Of a stretch of DNA of 64,000 bases, positions 37,601 to 48,415 are shown one piece after another. The stretch comes from Nomia melanderi (lineage: Eukaryota > Arthropoda > Insecta > Hymenoptera > Halictidae). The stretch spans positions 7,557,501 through 7,621,500 of the forward strand of contig NC_135003.1 of NCBI RefSeq assembly GCF_051020985.1, given 5' to 3'. The translations under genes and the position numbers were made by a program. Under the pieces are notes generated by a model that was given only the letters and a program-made list of their open reading frames with translations, searched no databases and was not told the DNA's origin. Positions within the stretch are counted from its first letter, which is position 1, and each line of letters begins with the position of its first letter.

Positions 37601-40600
37601 TGTTTTGTGCGCGAGCGAATGGAATAAATGGAACCCGAGAGATATTGGTGGAGGAAAAAAACATGATTTCCTTCCTCCGTCAATCGGACCGGACTCGCCG
37701 GTGGTAGTGAAATATAATGGGGCAGAATGAGGGGTGTATGGAGTGGAACTTTAATAATGTGGAGATATTTTGTAAGATTAACAACAAGGATTCATGGAAC
37801 TTGGTAGCGTTTTTATGGAATGGTTTGTGGTGTAATATGAAGTATTACTTGGAATGTATAATATTATAAACAAAAAAGGGGAAACAGTTGATGGATTTCT
37901 AATGCGTATTATTTAACAATGAATATATATTATAATTATTATATATTGCTTCCAATTTTGCCAGAAATAAATCTGTGTTATTGTATTTAAATATTGAAAC
38001 AATTAAATTTGGGTTCGATTGAAAATTGCAATAATCGAGGAGAAAGAAAATATCCATGATACGTCTTTTACATACGCGAATTTATTTCGCTAAAACGCGA
38101 AGAAAAGTATCTCAGGATGTTTAAATCCCATAAATGTATTCGAATGGCACGATAAAGCTTCTAAAATTTTTCGCAAAGTGTAGCAGTAAAAATGTGGAGA
38201 ATAATAATTCCCGACGTCCGTTTCGCATAAAAGATTGCGCGCCGGAATGGCAGAAACGGCAGAAATGTCACGACATAACAAACGCTGTATAGATCCTAGT
38301 AACCCGGATTTACGTATCGCAGAATCTTCTGGTTTCCATTTACCGTGTGCTCCGCCGTTGAGGAACGAGGCGAAGAATCGACCATAAACCAGCTACGAGG
38401 CTGATTTACACGCAGATTTTCCCACGTATTAGTGATTATTATTGTTCGAGCTAAAAGGAACCTAACAGTTTGCTCGATAATCAACGCCGTCGCCAGTGGC
38501 TAATTAGGTGGTCGAGCGGTTTAATGAAGAAATTAAAAGGCACTAATTAGAACACAGGATTAAATCACGGTAAAATAATACGAAGTTATAATTTCACCTT
38601 TCTGAACTTTCCCATCCGTGAATATAAAACTTTCCAACCGAGCAGCTTACAAAGGGAACGTGAAATGCTAACACAAATCGCCTCGTCTAATTAATTACAT
38701 TGAATCTTCATTTCAACAAATATTAGTCTCTTCTTTCTAGCGTGGAATAAAGTGCCGGTTCAAATTACAGAAAAATACGAGATGCATAGATTTGGCAATG
38801 CAATAATATATTTTGAGAAAACGTTTCTTAACATTCGGAGACAAAATATTCAAAATAATATAACATGTTCAAATAATAAAACTGAATATTGTATTTCTCA
38901 ATTGAAGTGTTAATAGCTTCCATTCTTGTTTAATCGACGAGTACGCTTGTGTCAACGAGTACGTTCAACAAGAGGCTCAAGATAAAAATCTCAATTTGCA
39001 AATAAGTAATTGCTAGCTGATTCTCAGCCAAGTGACCCGCCTTAATCGACAATCTTCGCTAACAACGAAGCAATACGGCTCAAGTGGAAACGATTTCCGA
39101 AGTTCGGCGCCGTTGACTTCAGCAAAACGGTGCAGCAGCTCATTGGATCGTCAGGAAACTTTAAAACGACTTGTCACGAGTGAACCAAGGCAGCAACGTC
39201 GCGCATTGCGACGTTCGTTTCAACTCCTCCTGTGTTTCGAGGACCTGGAGAAAGGTCCTGCGGCACGTCGCTCCAGGACAACATAATAACGACAATTATT
39301 GTTATAAATTCCGTGCAAGACGTTTCCCGCGTTGTTGGGCAAGCTCCTCGCGGACGTCGAGACGTTTTCTCGCAATGCTCGTCGAGTTGTCGTCACTAGA
39401 GCTTTCCAGCGAAACACTCGACCACTTCACGTTAATTTCTAATGGTTGTCAAATCTTCATGGACGGAACAATTTACGGAAACATTTACAAAAACTAACAT
39501 TTTCTCCGAGTAAATCGATTATAAAAGTCGCAGTGATGAATTTAATATAACTGTATTACTTATGATTCTAGGTACACATATTTCTGATAAGCAAATTATT
39601 AGCAACGTCACATATTTGTAACTACCATAATATTATAGTTTACGTACAGAAAATGAAATTGATATAGATATCTACTGACATTTAAAGCTACAAGATGCGT
39701 TACATTTTAGAACTCGCTGCTTTTAATTTTATTTTCTCAATATTTTATTTAGGAGATTTATTAAATATGACAGAATATTGACAGGATCATCATCAAATGG
39801 CAGCGTATTCTTTAACTCTTCGTAATCCCTGCTTAAAGAATTTCAAAGCCTGGTTTAAAGCTCAAAATGGAGGGAAACTTCAAGAGGCCCGCTGCGTTTC
39901 GAAGACTTTTTCATTCAAGTAAGATATTCGTTTCCTGCGGTGGTAGCTTCTCGACGCAATTCAAAGCTATAGACGAGTTTAAGAATCGCCGCGATTAACG
40001 AAACTCATTCAGAGAGGCGGCGGCGGTTGTCGCACGGGCGCAGATTAAAATTAAGATTTCCAATTTCCGCGGGATCTCCTCAAGGCAGCCTGATTGTTTC
40101 GAGTGTTAGCACTGACAATATCTGCGTTAATCTTTCCACCGTCGAGGAAAAATATAAGTCGAGACTCGCGTCGTCGCTCACGGAGAAAATTGTTGCGACA
40201 GTCACGGGATACAGTTGTTACGACGATATCGAGATATCTTCTAAAGAACTATTATTCCCTTTTATACCTAAATAATGTTCATTTAACCTCCGGCCATGTA
40301 ATTACGAGTAAAACTTTTGGCGAAGATTTTTAACTGAATTTAATAAAAGTCGATGTTATTCATTGTATAGATGTCGAAGTTAAACACTCTTTTTCTATTA
40401 TCGATACTTCACCTTTAAAATAATCGCGTACTTAAGACAAACAGAAAATTTCGCGTACATTCAAATTATTAATAATATATTAAATCGGACGAGCGTAGAA
40501 GAACATCATGCAGAAAAGAGATAAACGAGAGGAATGCTTCAAACCTATAGATCTCTGAATGCACAAAAGAAGAATAACTAATTGTTAAACAAATTGTTTC

Positions 40601-40603
40601 GCG
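31662..40603. other. No gene: alternating AT-rich DNA and GC patches
   Basis: GC-richer patches lie at about 31.96-32.48, 33.78-34.34, 35.10-35.80, 36.96-37.70, 38.05-38.54, 39.02-39.46 and 39.88-40.26 kb. Frames up to 150 codons (36961-37413, minus) and 142 codons (33888-34316, minus) occur in them without recognisable domains. I found no transposon ends, microsatellites or paired splice sites of note. Confidence 0.5.
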
Positions 40604-40630
40604 TTTTACCTGAATAGGAGAAACAAATTG
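40604..40630 (-). promoter_or_regulatory. Possible weaker recursive splice site
   Basis: On the minus strand TTTGTTTCTCCTATTCAG is followed by GTAAAA, with the junction at plus 40609/40610. The pyrimidine tract is reasonable, but the donor is sub-optimal (A instead of G or T at the last positions). I do not see a convincing branch point or a strong second donor 50-60 nt downstream. It lies between the two better ratchet candidates and on the same strand. It may be a real minor site or a chance match. Confidence 0.25.
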
Positions 40631-43600
40631 CCAAAATAATACGTTTTTTACCAGATCTCTAGCGTATTCTCGACGTTCGCGATTTTCTTCCTAAGAATAC
40701 TCGTCAGAAAGTTGATCAAGGAATTTTCAATCTAGAAAATCCATTAAACTTTCATGCCGAAAGAAGGTGGCAAAAACGATGACCTCCCGGGATAAGGATC
40801 AGTCAGCTCGGTTCGCCGTCATTTTTCTTAATTATAGATACCTCGGCAGTTACAGTTGAAATATCAAATAATCCTAATCGATTTATCGTTTGTTCATCTA
40901 GCGGCTGTTTACTGAACGGACCGTTCAATCGCGGGATAATGAGATTGAATTATTAATTACACAGACGACGGGAAAAACAACGTAGACAAGGAGACGCTAT
41001 AAGAAGATTAGGTACATTTCGTGGAAAACGAGCGGTGGGGATAAGAAAATATTACTCGGAAATAAAAGAAAAACTCCATCGAGAAACAGTAAACAAAATG
41101 TAGCTTTTTTTGGTGGGAGTAGGATCTTTCCTTGTTTCACGTACCCTAATTATTGGCCAACCACGATATAATTATTTAAACAGCGAACACTCACGGGCTC
41201 GAGTTCCGCGTCCAACGCGCCTTGTATAAACGGATAATGCAAAATTACTATGCGCGACCGCACAACCCGGCTAATTCTCTGATGGCTGATATTTAAAAGA
41301 TATTCGCGCGAACGCTTCTGGTTGGTGCCTGACCAAAACGAAACGGGGGAAAATGGCGCGTCGAGACCTCTAGCTTCTTAATGAAGCAAACCGCAAAATG
41401 TGTGGGATAATATCAGATTATATATATACTTTTAATTTTGTACTCTCAGAGACTTAACAGAAGTTCTTGGAAATAGATTATGAACGAAAAGTGAATGTTG
41501 ATGGTTGAAAGAGGAATGTATAGAGAAATTAAAGTGCAGAATAACATAGAAAATTAGTAGAAGATTTTTACAAAAATTTGACAACTGTTGTTCACAATAT
41601 ATTATGAACAATATATATATTATATAGAGTATAGTAATTATCTTGTGTAACATTTAAAAGACTCTTTTAATATTGAACATTCATCGTACGGACTTGTGTC
41701 ACCGACTGTACACACTTTCAACACAAACAAATCCATTTTCGTGTTCCAGATATCGTTGCGTAACCCGTGAGAAAAGTACTATTGTAAAGATACAATGAAA
41801 AGTCCTTTGTAGCAGTGCAACAGATATGCCAGAGGCGGAAAAAAGGAGGTAGTAAGTCGTACACGATCAGACGCTAATTGTGTCGGATTGATCGCAGCAC
41901 GGAATCGCATGATTCCGCCTTTACCGTGGTGAATCACAAGAACTGCATGTGCGCACGACGATCAACGCGCGAAAGAACGGCTATTACATGCTCTGAATCA
42001 TCGGCGACCACTGTCATTTCGCGGTTAATTGAGATCCGGCCAAGAAAACGTTTAATCATCTTACTCCTCTCAGCATCGAACGTCAATTTGTACACAATTT
42101 TTCTTTCTTTTCGGCGCCGTAGAAATCGTCGATATCCTCGACAGTTGGGACAATATTTAGAACAGGTTTTACATGTCCTTTGCATATACGAATATGTTAG
42201 AAAATGTATGTTAATCGAAAATTGTAATGAATTTTAGTGAATACCAACGGTGTTAAGTTTCTATTTAAATGGATGTCCGAATTTATAATTATAATACGTT
42301 CCATAGGTTGATTCGGGGAACCACAGGATAATCGACGTTCCAATCGACGGTGCTGGAGCATGAATTCCTGTGTATAGGTCAAGCTGACATTATCCGTGAC
42401 AATCAGCGACACCGTGCTCATCGCAGTTTCGCAAGCGTTTACGAGCGGCACGAGCCACGTTAAAATTGATTTCGCAAATGCTCGTGGAATACGTTTCTCT
42501 CCGCACAGAGATGCAGTGCACTAGTATTAAAGATCGATTTTTCGGAACAAGGAAGAGAAATACATTAATTTTTTGTAGATCATGTGTCCTGAGACAACAA
42601 ACTTTTCTTTTTAGGAAACAGTTCTGTCTTTTCAAAGTCCTGTTCCATATTTAAAATATTTACATGATGATTGGAAAGATTAATGGTCAAAGGTTAAAAA
42701 GCAAATATTATGAAGGATTTGAATCGAAGAATTTTGTAATTAATATTTTTAAAAAATGCATTATTTAAAATAAATTAAGTCGTGAAATATAAGTGACAAC
42801 CTTCAGACCTGTGAATATTGCAGCGTCAGGAATAATGCACAAGACATATTTTTCTGGCGTGATACGAGCCTGAAAATGTTGCTTCAAGGGAGATTTATAA
42901 AATGAAAGAGAAACAGAGCTTCGGAATCCTTGAAACATAATTTTCCTACTTTCGCAACTTCATCTTTGTACAGAAATAACCTGTTTCACTGAACTTGCGG
43001 AAGTGATGCATGGCATTGAAAATTATATTAAGAATTTTAGTGCCATTTTCAAACAACAGTTGGAAATTCTGTGTCAATTATTATCCTCGATTGTGAAGTA
43101 ATTTTCCGTTTCATTGATAAAGTAATATCATTGTTCATCAAACGAACCATCAAACATATTGAAGTAATGCTATGCCTTTCGGTACTGTCTTCGAATTTGA
43201 ATAGATTTAAAAATAGCGTGCAAAATTATTAACAATTTGCTGCAATTATCGCCGGCCTGGAGGGTAAACGACAAGATTCCCATTAAATACGCCACAGATG
43301 TTCCGTGACAATTCCATAGAACTGGCGACCGTGGCTAGACCACGGGTCCTAAACCTGGAGCCCACTTCTCCGCGTTGATCAAGCAATCCCACGTTAATAG
43401 GACCGTGGTACAAGTGAAAACACTTACAGGATACAAACCACGATTTCCAGCGCACCGACAATCGTGATCTGACACTGAATTGCACGACGGTATCTAACGT
43501 TTCAATGATGCTTAAGTTAAATCGAATTCTCTAACGGGGCTCCCGCGAAGATAAAAATCAACCTACACGTCATTTTCTGACGGAATTCAACAATTACTTT

Positions 43601-44311
43601 TAATATCTTCTACAGCTGCAGATATAATTTTAAATCGTTATAAATTCTATAATTTCTTTCCGCTGACATAGTTCAACGTAATTACACTGATAGTTTACGA
43701 TTTACGAAAATTATAGTTTGCGATTATTGCAACTGTCCAAATATAAATTCGCGTAACTATACGCTGCGAGTATATTATTAGTTCAATCATTCAATAGTGA
43801 TTTATTGGGAAATTTTATACTCAAATTTATTACTGGACATTCAGTAAAATTATTACATCATATTACTACCAACTTTTATTGTTGAATCAAATGACTTCCC
43901 TGTTTCATGATATATATAATTGAGAAATTTAAATAATTTGTTGAATTTCAATATTTCCATGTAAATATAAAAGTTATCAATTTGTTAAATTCTCAGCACG
44001 ATGTTGTTAATTATATTCAATTGAAATTAAAAATCATGCGATATTCGTGTCAGAGCTATAGGAAATGGCACGTTGTACGATGCTAACTCTCTAACATCCG
44101 AACCGCCGGCCGCACAAAAGTTAATTCTAGTTTTGACATCGGCGGAACACGAAACTGCGTTTCGCCTACACCGCGTATACATGGCGAGCACGTTAACACA
44201 ATGAAATAACGAGTGGCCCGAAGGCCTCCGCCGAAATATCGGACAGTGACTTTGCATCGCTCAATTGATCCACGTTAATGGAGGCTTTTAGCGCGCGCAC
44301 GTAAACATTTA
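40631..44311. other. No gene: region between ratchet candidates
   Basis: AT-rich DNA with patches at 40.65-41.40, 41.86-42.18 and 43.24-43.52 kb. On the minus strand a donor-like CTGTAAGTG near 43424 follows an acceptor-like AATTCAG, but the enclosed 50 nt or so gives no convincing coding sequence. Confidence 0.5.
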
Positions 44312-44335
44312 CAGGAAATGCATCCTGATTTCCTG
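44312..44335. repeat. 8-bp inverted repeat CAGGAAAT/ATTTCCTG
   Basis: Two complementary 8-mers with an 8-nt spacer. The right half is also an occurrence of the recurring motif ATTTCCTGGC that appears in other GC-rich patches of the window. Confidence 0.6.
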
Positions 44336-44485
44336 GCCGCCGTTAAACACCGTGACTATAAATCACAGCGCGTTGTGTATTTACGGGCGTGTGTATGACG
44401 CGGGCAGTCGAGCTTCTGTTTTCGCGAAATAATTGCTGGGCAGAAAACGCGATCGCCGAATACCGGTTTGATTGAAAATCATTAC

Positions 44486-44565
44486 CCGCGACGACTTGCT
44501 GTTGCATTAGTTTCTTGTTCGATCATTCCGCTCCTTCTTACCTGTAACAAAAAGAAAATGAAATC
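44486..44565 (-). promoter_or_regulatory. Predicted recursive splice site (ratchet point) with RS-exon
   Basis: On the minus strand the sequence TCTTTTTGTTACAG (44542-44555) is followed immediately by GTAAGA (44536-44541). A strong acceptor is thus fused to a strong donor at 44541/44542. A CTAAA branch-point candidate lies a little over 30 nt upstream, and the tract between it and the AG is almost entirely pyrimidine. A further donor-like GTAATG (44480-44485) follows 56 nt downstream, close to the 53 nt seen at the 5.2-kb site. The core of the two sites differs at few positions although they lie 39 kb apart and are not part of a longer repeat. This is what convergent selection on a recursive splice signal would give. 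The host gene is not identifiable here. Confidence 0.6.
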
Positions 44566-44624
44566 TTTTTAGTCGTTGCACCGTGGATAATAAAAAGTAT
44601 ATGACACAGAAACGATTGCATTTA

Positions 44625-44664
44625 AAAATGTATTTCTTTTATCGTGATTTAAGAAATACGTTTT
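44625..44664. repeat. 14-bp stem hairpin upstream of the 44.5-kb ratchet point
   Basis: The arm AAAATGTATTTCTT (44625-44638) pairs with AAGAAATACGTTTT (44651-44664) with one G-T pair and a 12-nt loop. On the minus strand it lies about 85-125 nt upstream of the predicted recursive acceptor. AT-richness makes a chance hairpin more likely. Confidence 0.55.
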
Positions 44665-47056
44665 GTTCAATTTCCTATGTGTGGTGCGTCAAATTTCATG
44701 CAATAAGAATAATCGTATGTTCTAGAAAGAAGGAAAGTGTGTGTGGCATAAGCGTAGAATAAAACACGATTGGCAGCGCAATGGCCGATATTCACGTAAA
44801 AAAAACGCGCAGTTCGTCAAACGAATCCAAGAATAACACATCAAACCTTCGGTTGGATCTTTGTATATACTTCCTTTGATTATTTAACAAAGATCATGAT
44901 TTTTACCATCTAACTTTTTATACCACATATGTAACTGAAAAAATATTTATATCTCTGTTTATTATATATTTACCTCTATCCATTTTGATTCAACTGAATG
45001 TAATAAAATGGAATAATATTCTATGAAGATTATTACGTCATTCTTCTTTTAAGAAGCATCTCTTTGCGAGCTAGCGTGAAAGATCTTTTCAGTATAATAA
45101 TGGATAATTTTTTATAAATAAAGCAATAGTAACTGGTCGCGGATTCGTACTGTATTCGATCTTCTCGAATCAACATCTCGGGGAAGTACGTAGTTTGGTT
45201 AATTCCTAAAACACCCCGCGGGTAATTTCATTTTTCGCTTATAAAATTGTAAATCTACGGGAATATCTGCAGACTGTTCACCGCGTTTTCTCTACCCAGC
45301 GAAATCCTCCTTCTGTCAGCTTACGTTATGATCACAGTGGAAATAGCAATATTATTATGGTGAGGTAATACTGTGTGTATACAGGTTCCTCGGAGCCAGT
45401 ATATTTTTCTTAAAACAACCGAAGCTTGAATACGCTCCTGCCTGCGCGTTTCCTTCGAAATTGAGGGTTCATACTGTAAAAAAGGCTTCAAACTTCCATG
45501 CAACCGGCACAAAATACCATTTGAAAACCTTCAATCCGCGAACTTCCATTAATGTGAATATTCATTCATTCGTCCGTGTTTATCCGCTTGATCCTCTTCG
45601 CTATTTATTTTTCATCGACTTATTCACAGCACTCTGCCCGGAAAAAGAATATCGAGTGATATAATATTTGGCCGGCGGACATGATATCTTCACAGAGGAA
45701 TTTTAATGAAGAAGTTCTTCTCGTTTTTCGAATATTTTGTTAAGTAAATATGTATAGAATACGCCCGTTGTATATTTCTAATTTTCCAGCTGCTTGTACA
45801 GAATTTTATAAATACAAGTCTAACGAACAACGAGGATAAATAAATCATGACATTTTAACTCGAGCGGTTTTTATACGGTTACTCGAGCTAATCGAAGTTG
45901 CTGCAGTTCGTTAAATCTGATTGCATATTATCGAACATTTCATCTTTTATTTGTATTTCTATGAAATATTACCATTCCAGCAAATCGATGCTCGTAACTG
46001 TGGCGTTAAATTCAATGTACTATAATTTACTCTAACATTTCAATTCACATTACAATATCATTATTCCTTTATTACAATCCCTATTGCAATATTTCATACA
46101 TCAACCGCCACGAAACGAAATTCAACATAATAAACCTCGTAAATAAAATTAAAAACTCAAAACTAAATCTCTTTCAATTTTTCTCAATTTAAGTACATTT
46201 ACCCTTTCAAAAGTTTCAATAATTCTGACCCCTCTAACCTTATCTTCCTATACCTACTTTTCACATTCTTCCTGCATCCAACATCTCAACCTCTATATTG
46301 TTCCCTTCAAATAATCTTCAAACGAACTAACTGTTACTTCATCCAGTTTCATCTACTTTACACATTCCAACCCAGTAAGTTGACAACAAACATACACTAT
46401 ATCCCGCGGTGTACATACAAAGGACGCATCCGGTTTTTCGACGAAAATTCACGGAACTAGCTAGGTCTACATCCAGCAGAATTTTCCCTGGTAGCTTTCG
46501 TTTTCAGCAGATAAGAAGAGGGAAATCGGGGCCCGCGAACAGCCGCTTAATCTGTGATCTACCGATTGGCTTCGCCGGCAATAGTTTCACACTTTACGGG
46601 GCTTTGGTATGCAAATGCGGCCGAAGAAACATGTGCAATATCTCGAAGGCTGGCCACCTGCCAGGTCTTATCCGTTCGTGGTAGCTCCGTTGCGGCTTCC
46701 ACCAGCTACCAGGGATACGACCTACCGACGCCGACTTGTTACCTACTGCAACGCGGATCGGATTTCGAGTTAAGCTGAACACGCGAAAGCGCTTCCCTCT
46801 GAGTCGTTTCGTCCCGCGTGTTACGCGCCGAATTCCTCCGCGAAAATCTCGCCGGGAGTTCCTCCCTCTCTCCTTCAACCTTCCATTTCGCCCGATCCTT
46901 CACTATCAATCCCTCGATAACCGCGTCACTTTATCTACCGGCAATTCGATCAGTCGCTCGGGAACAGAATCGTGATACGAGTATATATCTGTTACTCTTT
47001 GAACCACTTCGGTGTACAAAGTGTACAATAGAGGAAATATTCCGAATTTTGAATTC
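44665..47056. other. No gene: AT-rich DNA with patches near 45.4 and 46.7 kb
   Basis: AT-rich sequence. The patches at about 45160-45700 and 46390-46980 hold overlapping frames of 63-94 codons on both strands. No other features. Confidence 0.55.
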
Positions 47057-47060
47057 TTAA

Positions 47061-47304
47061 CCGCTTGCCCTGTAACAACGTGTCAGACTCGCGGTGAAGA
47101 TTTTTGATGAGGATTCGATAAACGTAAATATCACTCCATTCAATCGAATTTAAAGTAAATATTAGTCGCATGTGATCAATTGTTATACTTAAGAGCAAAC
47201 ATAGACATAGAATACACCTACAATTGTTCTATTTTTTGAATAAATTATTAATGACAATGTAGCCGTATCGATCAGATTTGAGAAAGAAGTCATAGGGCAA
47301 GGGG
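47061..47304 (-). mobile_element. TTAA-flanked MITE, family 1, copy C (inverted)
   Basis: This 244-bp element lies between TTAA at 47057-47060 and TTAA at 47305-47308. The termini are CCGCTTGCCCTGTAAC on the left and, read on the minus strand, CCCCTTGCCCTATGAC on the right. They form a terminal inverted repeat of about 16 bp with three mismatches, the best preserved of the family. Read on the minus strand it aligns to copies A and D, including the 19-mer shared exactly with copy A. It encodes no protein. A different, TA-flanked MITE starts about 280 bp downstream. Confidence 0.8.
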
Positions 47305-47583
47305 TTAACTTATGAAATAAAGTTGTATGGTATTTTTGAAGACTTTGATACTGTGAATTTTGAAGTGTCTGCTTGGGAAATGAATTTGTATGAATTGTTG
47401 GTATTCGATTTATAATGTATCTTCTGATAGTGAATTTACGTGTGCCAATATATCTTTGTAACCAAATAAAAATCAAATGTTTATGATATTGTATGAAGAC
47501 GTAAACTGACAGTCGAATTTGAATAGAATTTTTTATTATTAGATTATTAAGATGCTAAGAGAACCGTTGCAAAAAGTCTAATA

Positions 47584-47728
47584 CAACTATACCCATAATT
47601 ATGAAAGTGGTCTAAGTCATTTTTTTATGTTTTAATTTAGTTTAAAATAATGTGATGTAAAATAACTGATAAACTAATTTTTTTTTTAATTTTGACTTAG
47701 ACCGCTTTTATAATTATGGGCACAATTG
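47584..47728. mobile_element. Tc1/mariner-like MITE with 36-bp TIRs
   Basis: This 145-bp element has terminal inverted repeats at 47584-47619 and 47693-47728 that match at 31 of 36 positions (outer parts CAACTATACCCATAATTAT and, on the minus strand, CAATTGTGCCCATAATTAT). It is flanked by TA on both sides (47582-47583 and 47729-47730), the target duplication of the Tc1/mariner superfamily. Four of the five mismatches are CpG- or transition-type changes, consistent with decay after insertion. The 73-bp centre is AT-rich with a 10-T run and encodes nothing. Transcribed, it would fold into a long hairpin. Confidence 0.85.
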
Positions 47729-48395
47729 TATTCCAAATCAGTCAGAACAAATGAACACCTTAAACAATGAATAAACATTGAAACTTCTATACACGTGTCC
47801 ATTGAACCGATCAAAACCATCCAACAATCACTCAAATAAATAACAGCAGGAAGGCCGTGTTATCTAGCGTCTCGTACTTAACACCAATTTATTACCAACT
47901 CTATAATTTCCCAAACGCGCCCTGTGTTTACGGTCGCGCGATCGGCGTCCACGTCGGTTCCTTACAGGGGCGTTAAAAAACCTGACGCATCGCGCATTCG
48001 AAGGCACGCGAACGCGTAATAAATTAACCGGTTGAAGTACTTACTCATGGCCCTCACGTGTTAACGCGTGAAAATAATTCGCGTGCCCTGTCGCCGGACA
48101 AGAGGCGTCATATTTCGTCGCGGTCTCGAGACAATAATACTAAGTCGTGCAATATGAAATGCCGGATTATTCAAAGAGAAAGAGAAATTGGTTTTTTTAA
48201 TGAACACGGAAAAGCATAACTTCTCAACATACGTTCGAGAAACCAGAAAGCTTCTTCCGCTTTTATGAGAACCTCGTATAAGAATACTAAAGAAAGATGA
48301 ATATCTTTAATCTATAACACAATCTCATAATAATTAATCTTGTACGCATTTAAACGAAATTTCTAGTACATAACTATTATATATATATATAGAAT

Positions 48396-48415
48396 TAATA
48401 CTATATATAGTATTA
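48396..48415. repeat. 20-bp AT palindrome with adjoining TA run
   Basis: TAATACTATATATAGTATTA is a perfect palindrome, preceded by a TA run at 48378-48390. It is probably a product of AT-rich composition. Confidence 0.6.

Noticed and set aside
43420..43500. Possible minus-strand microexon ending at CTGTAAGTG
   Set aside because: The acceptor lacks a pyrimidine tract and the open frame is only about 16 codons.
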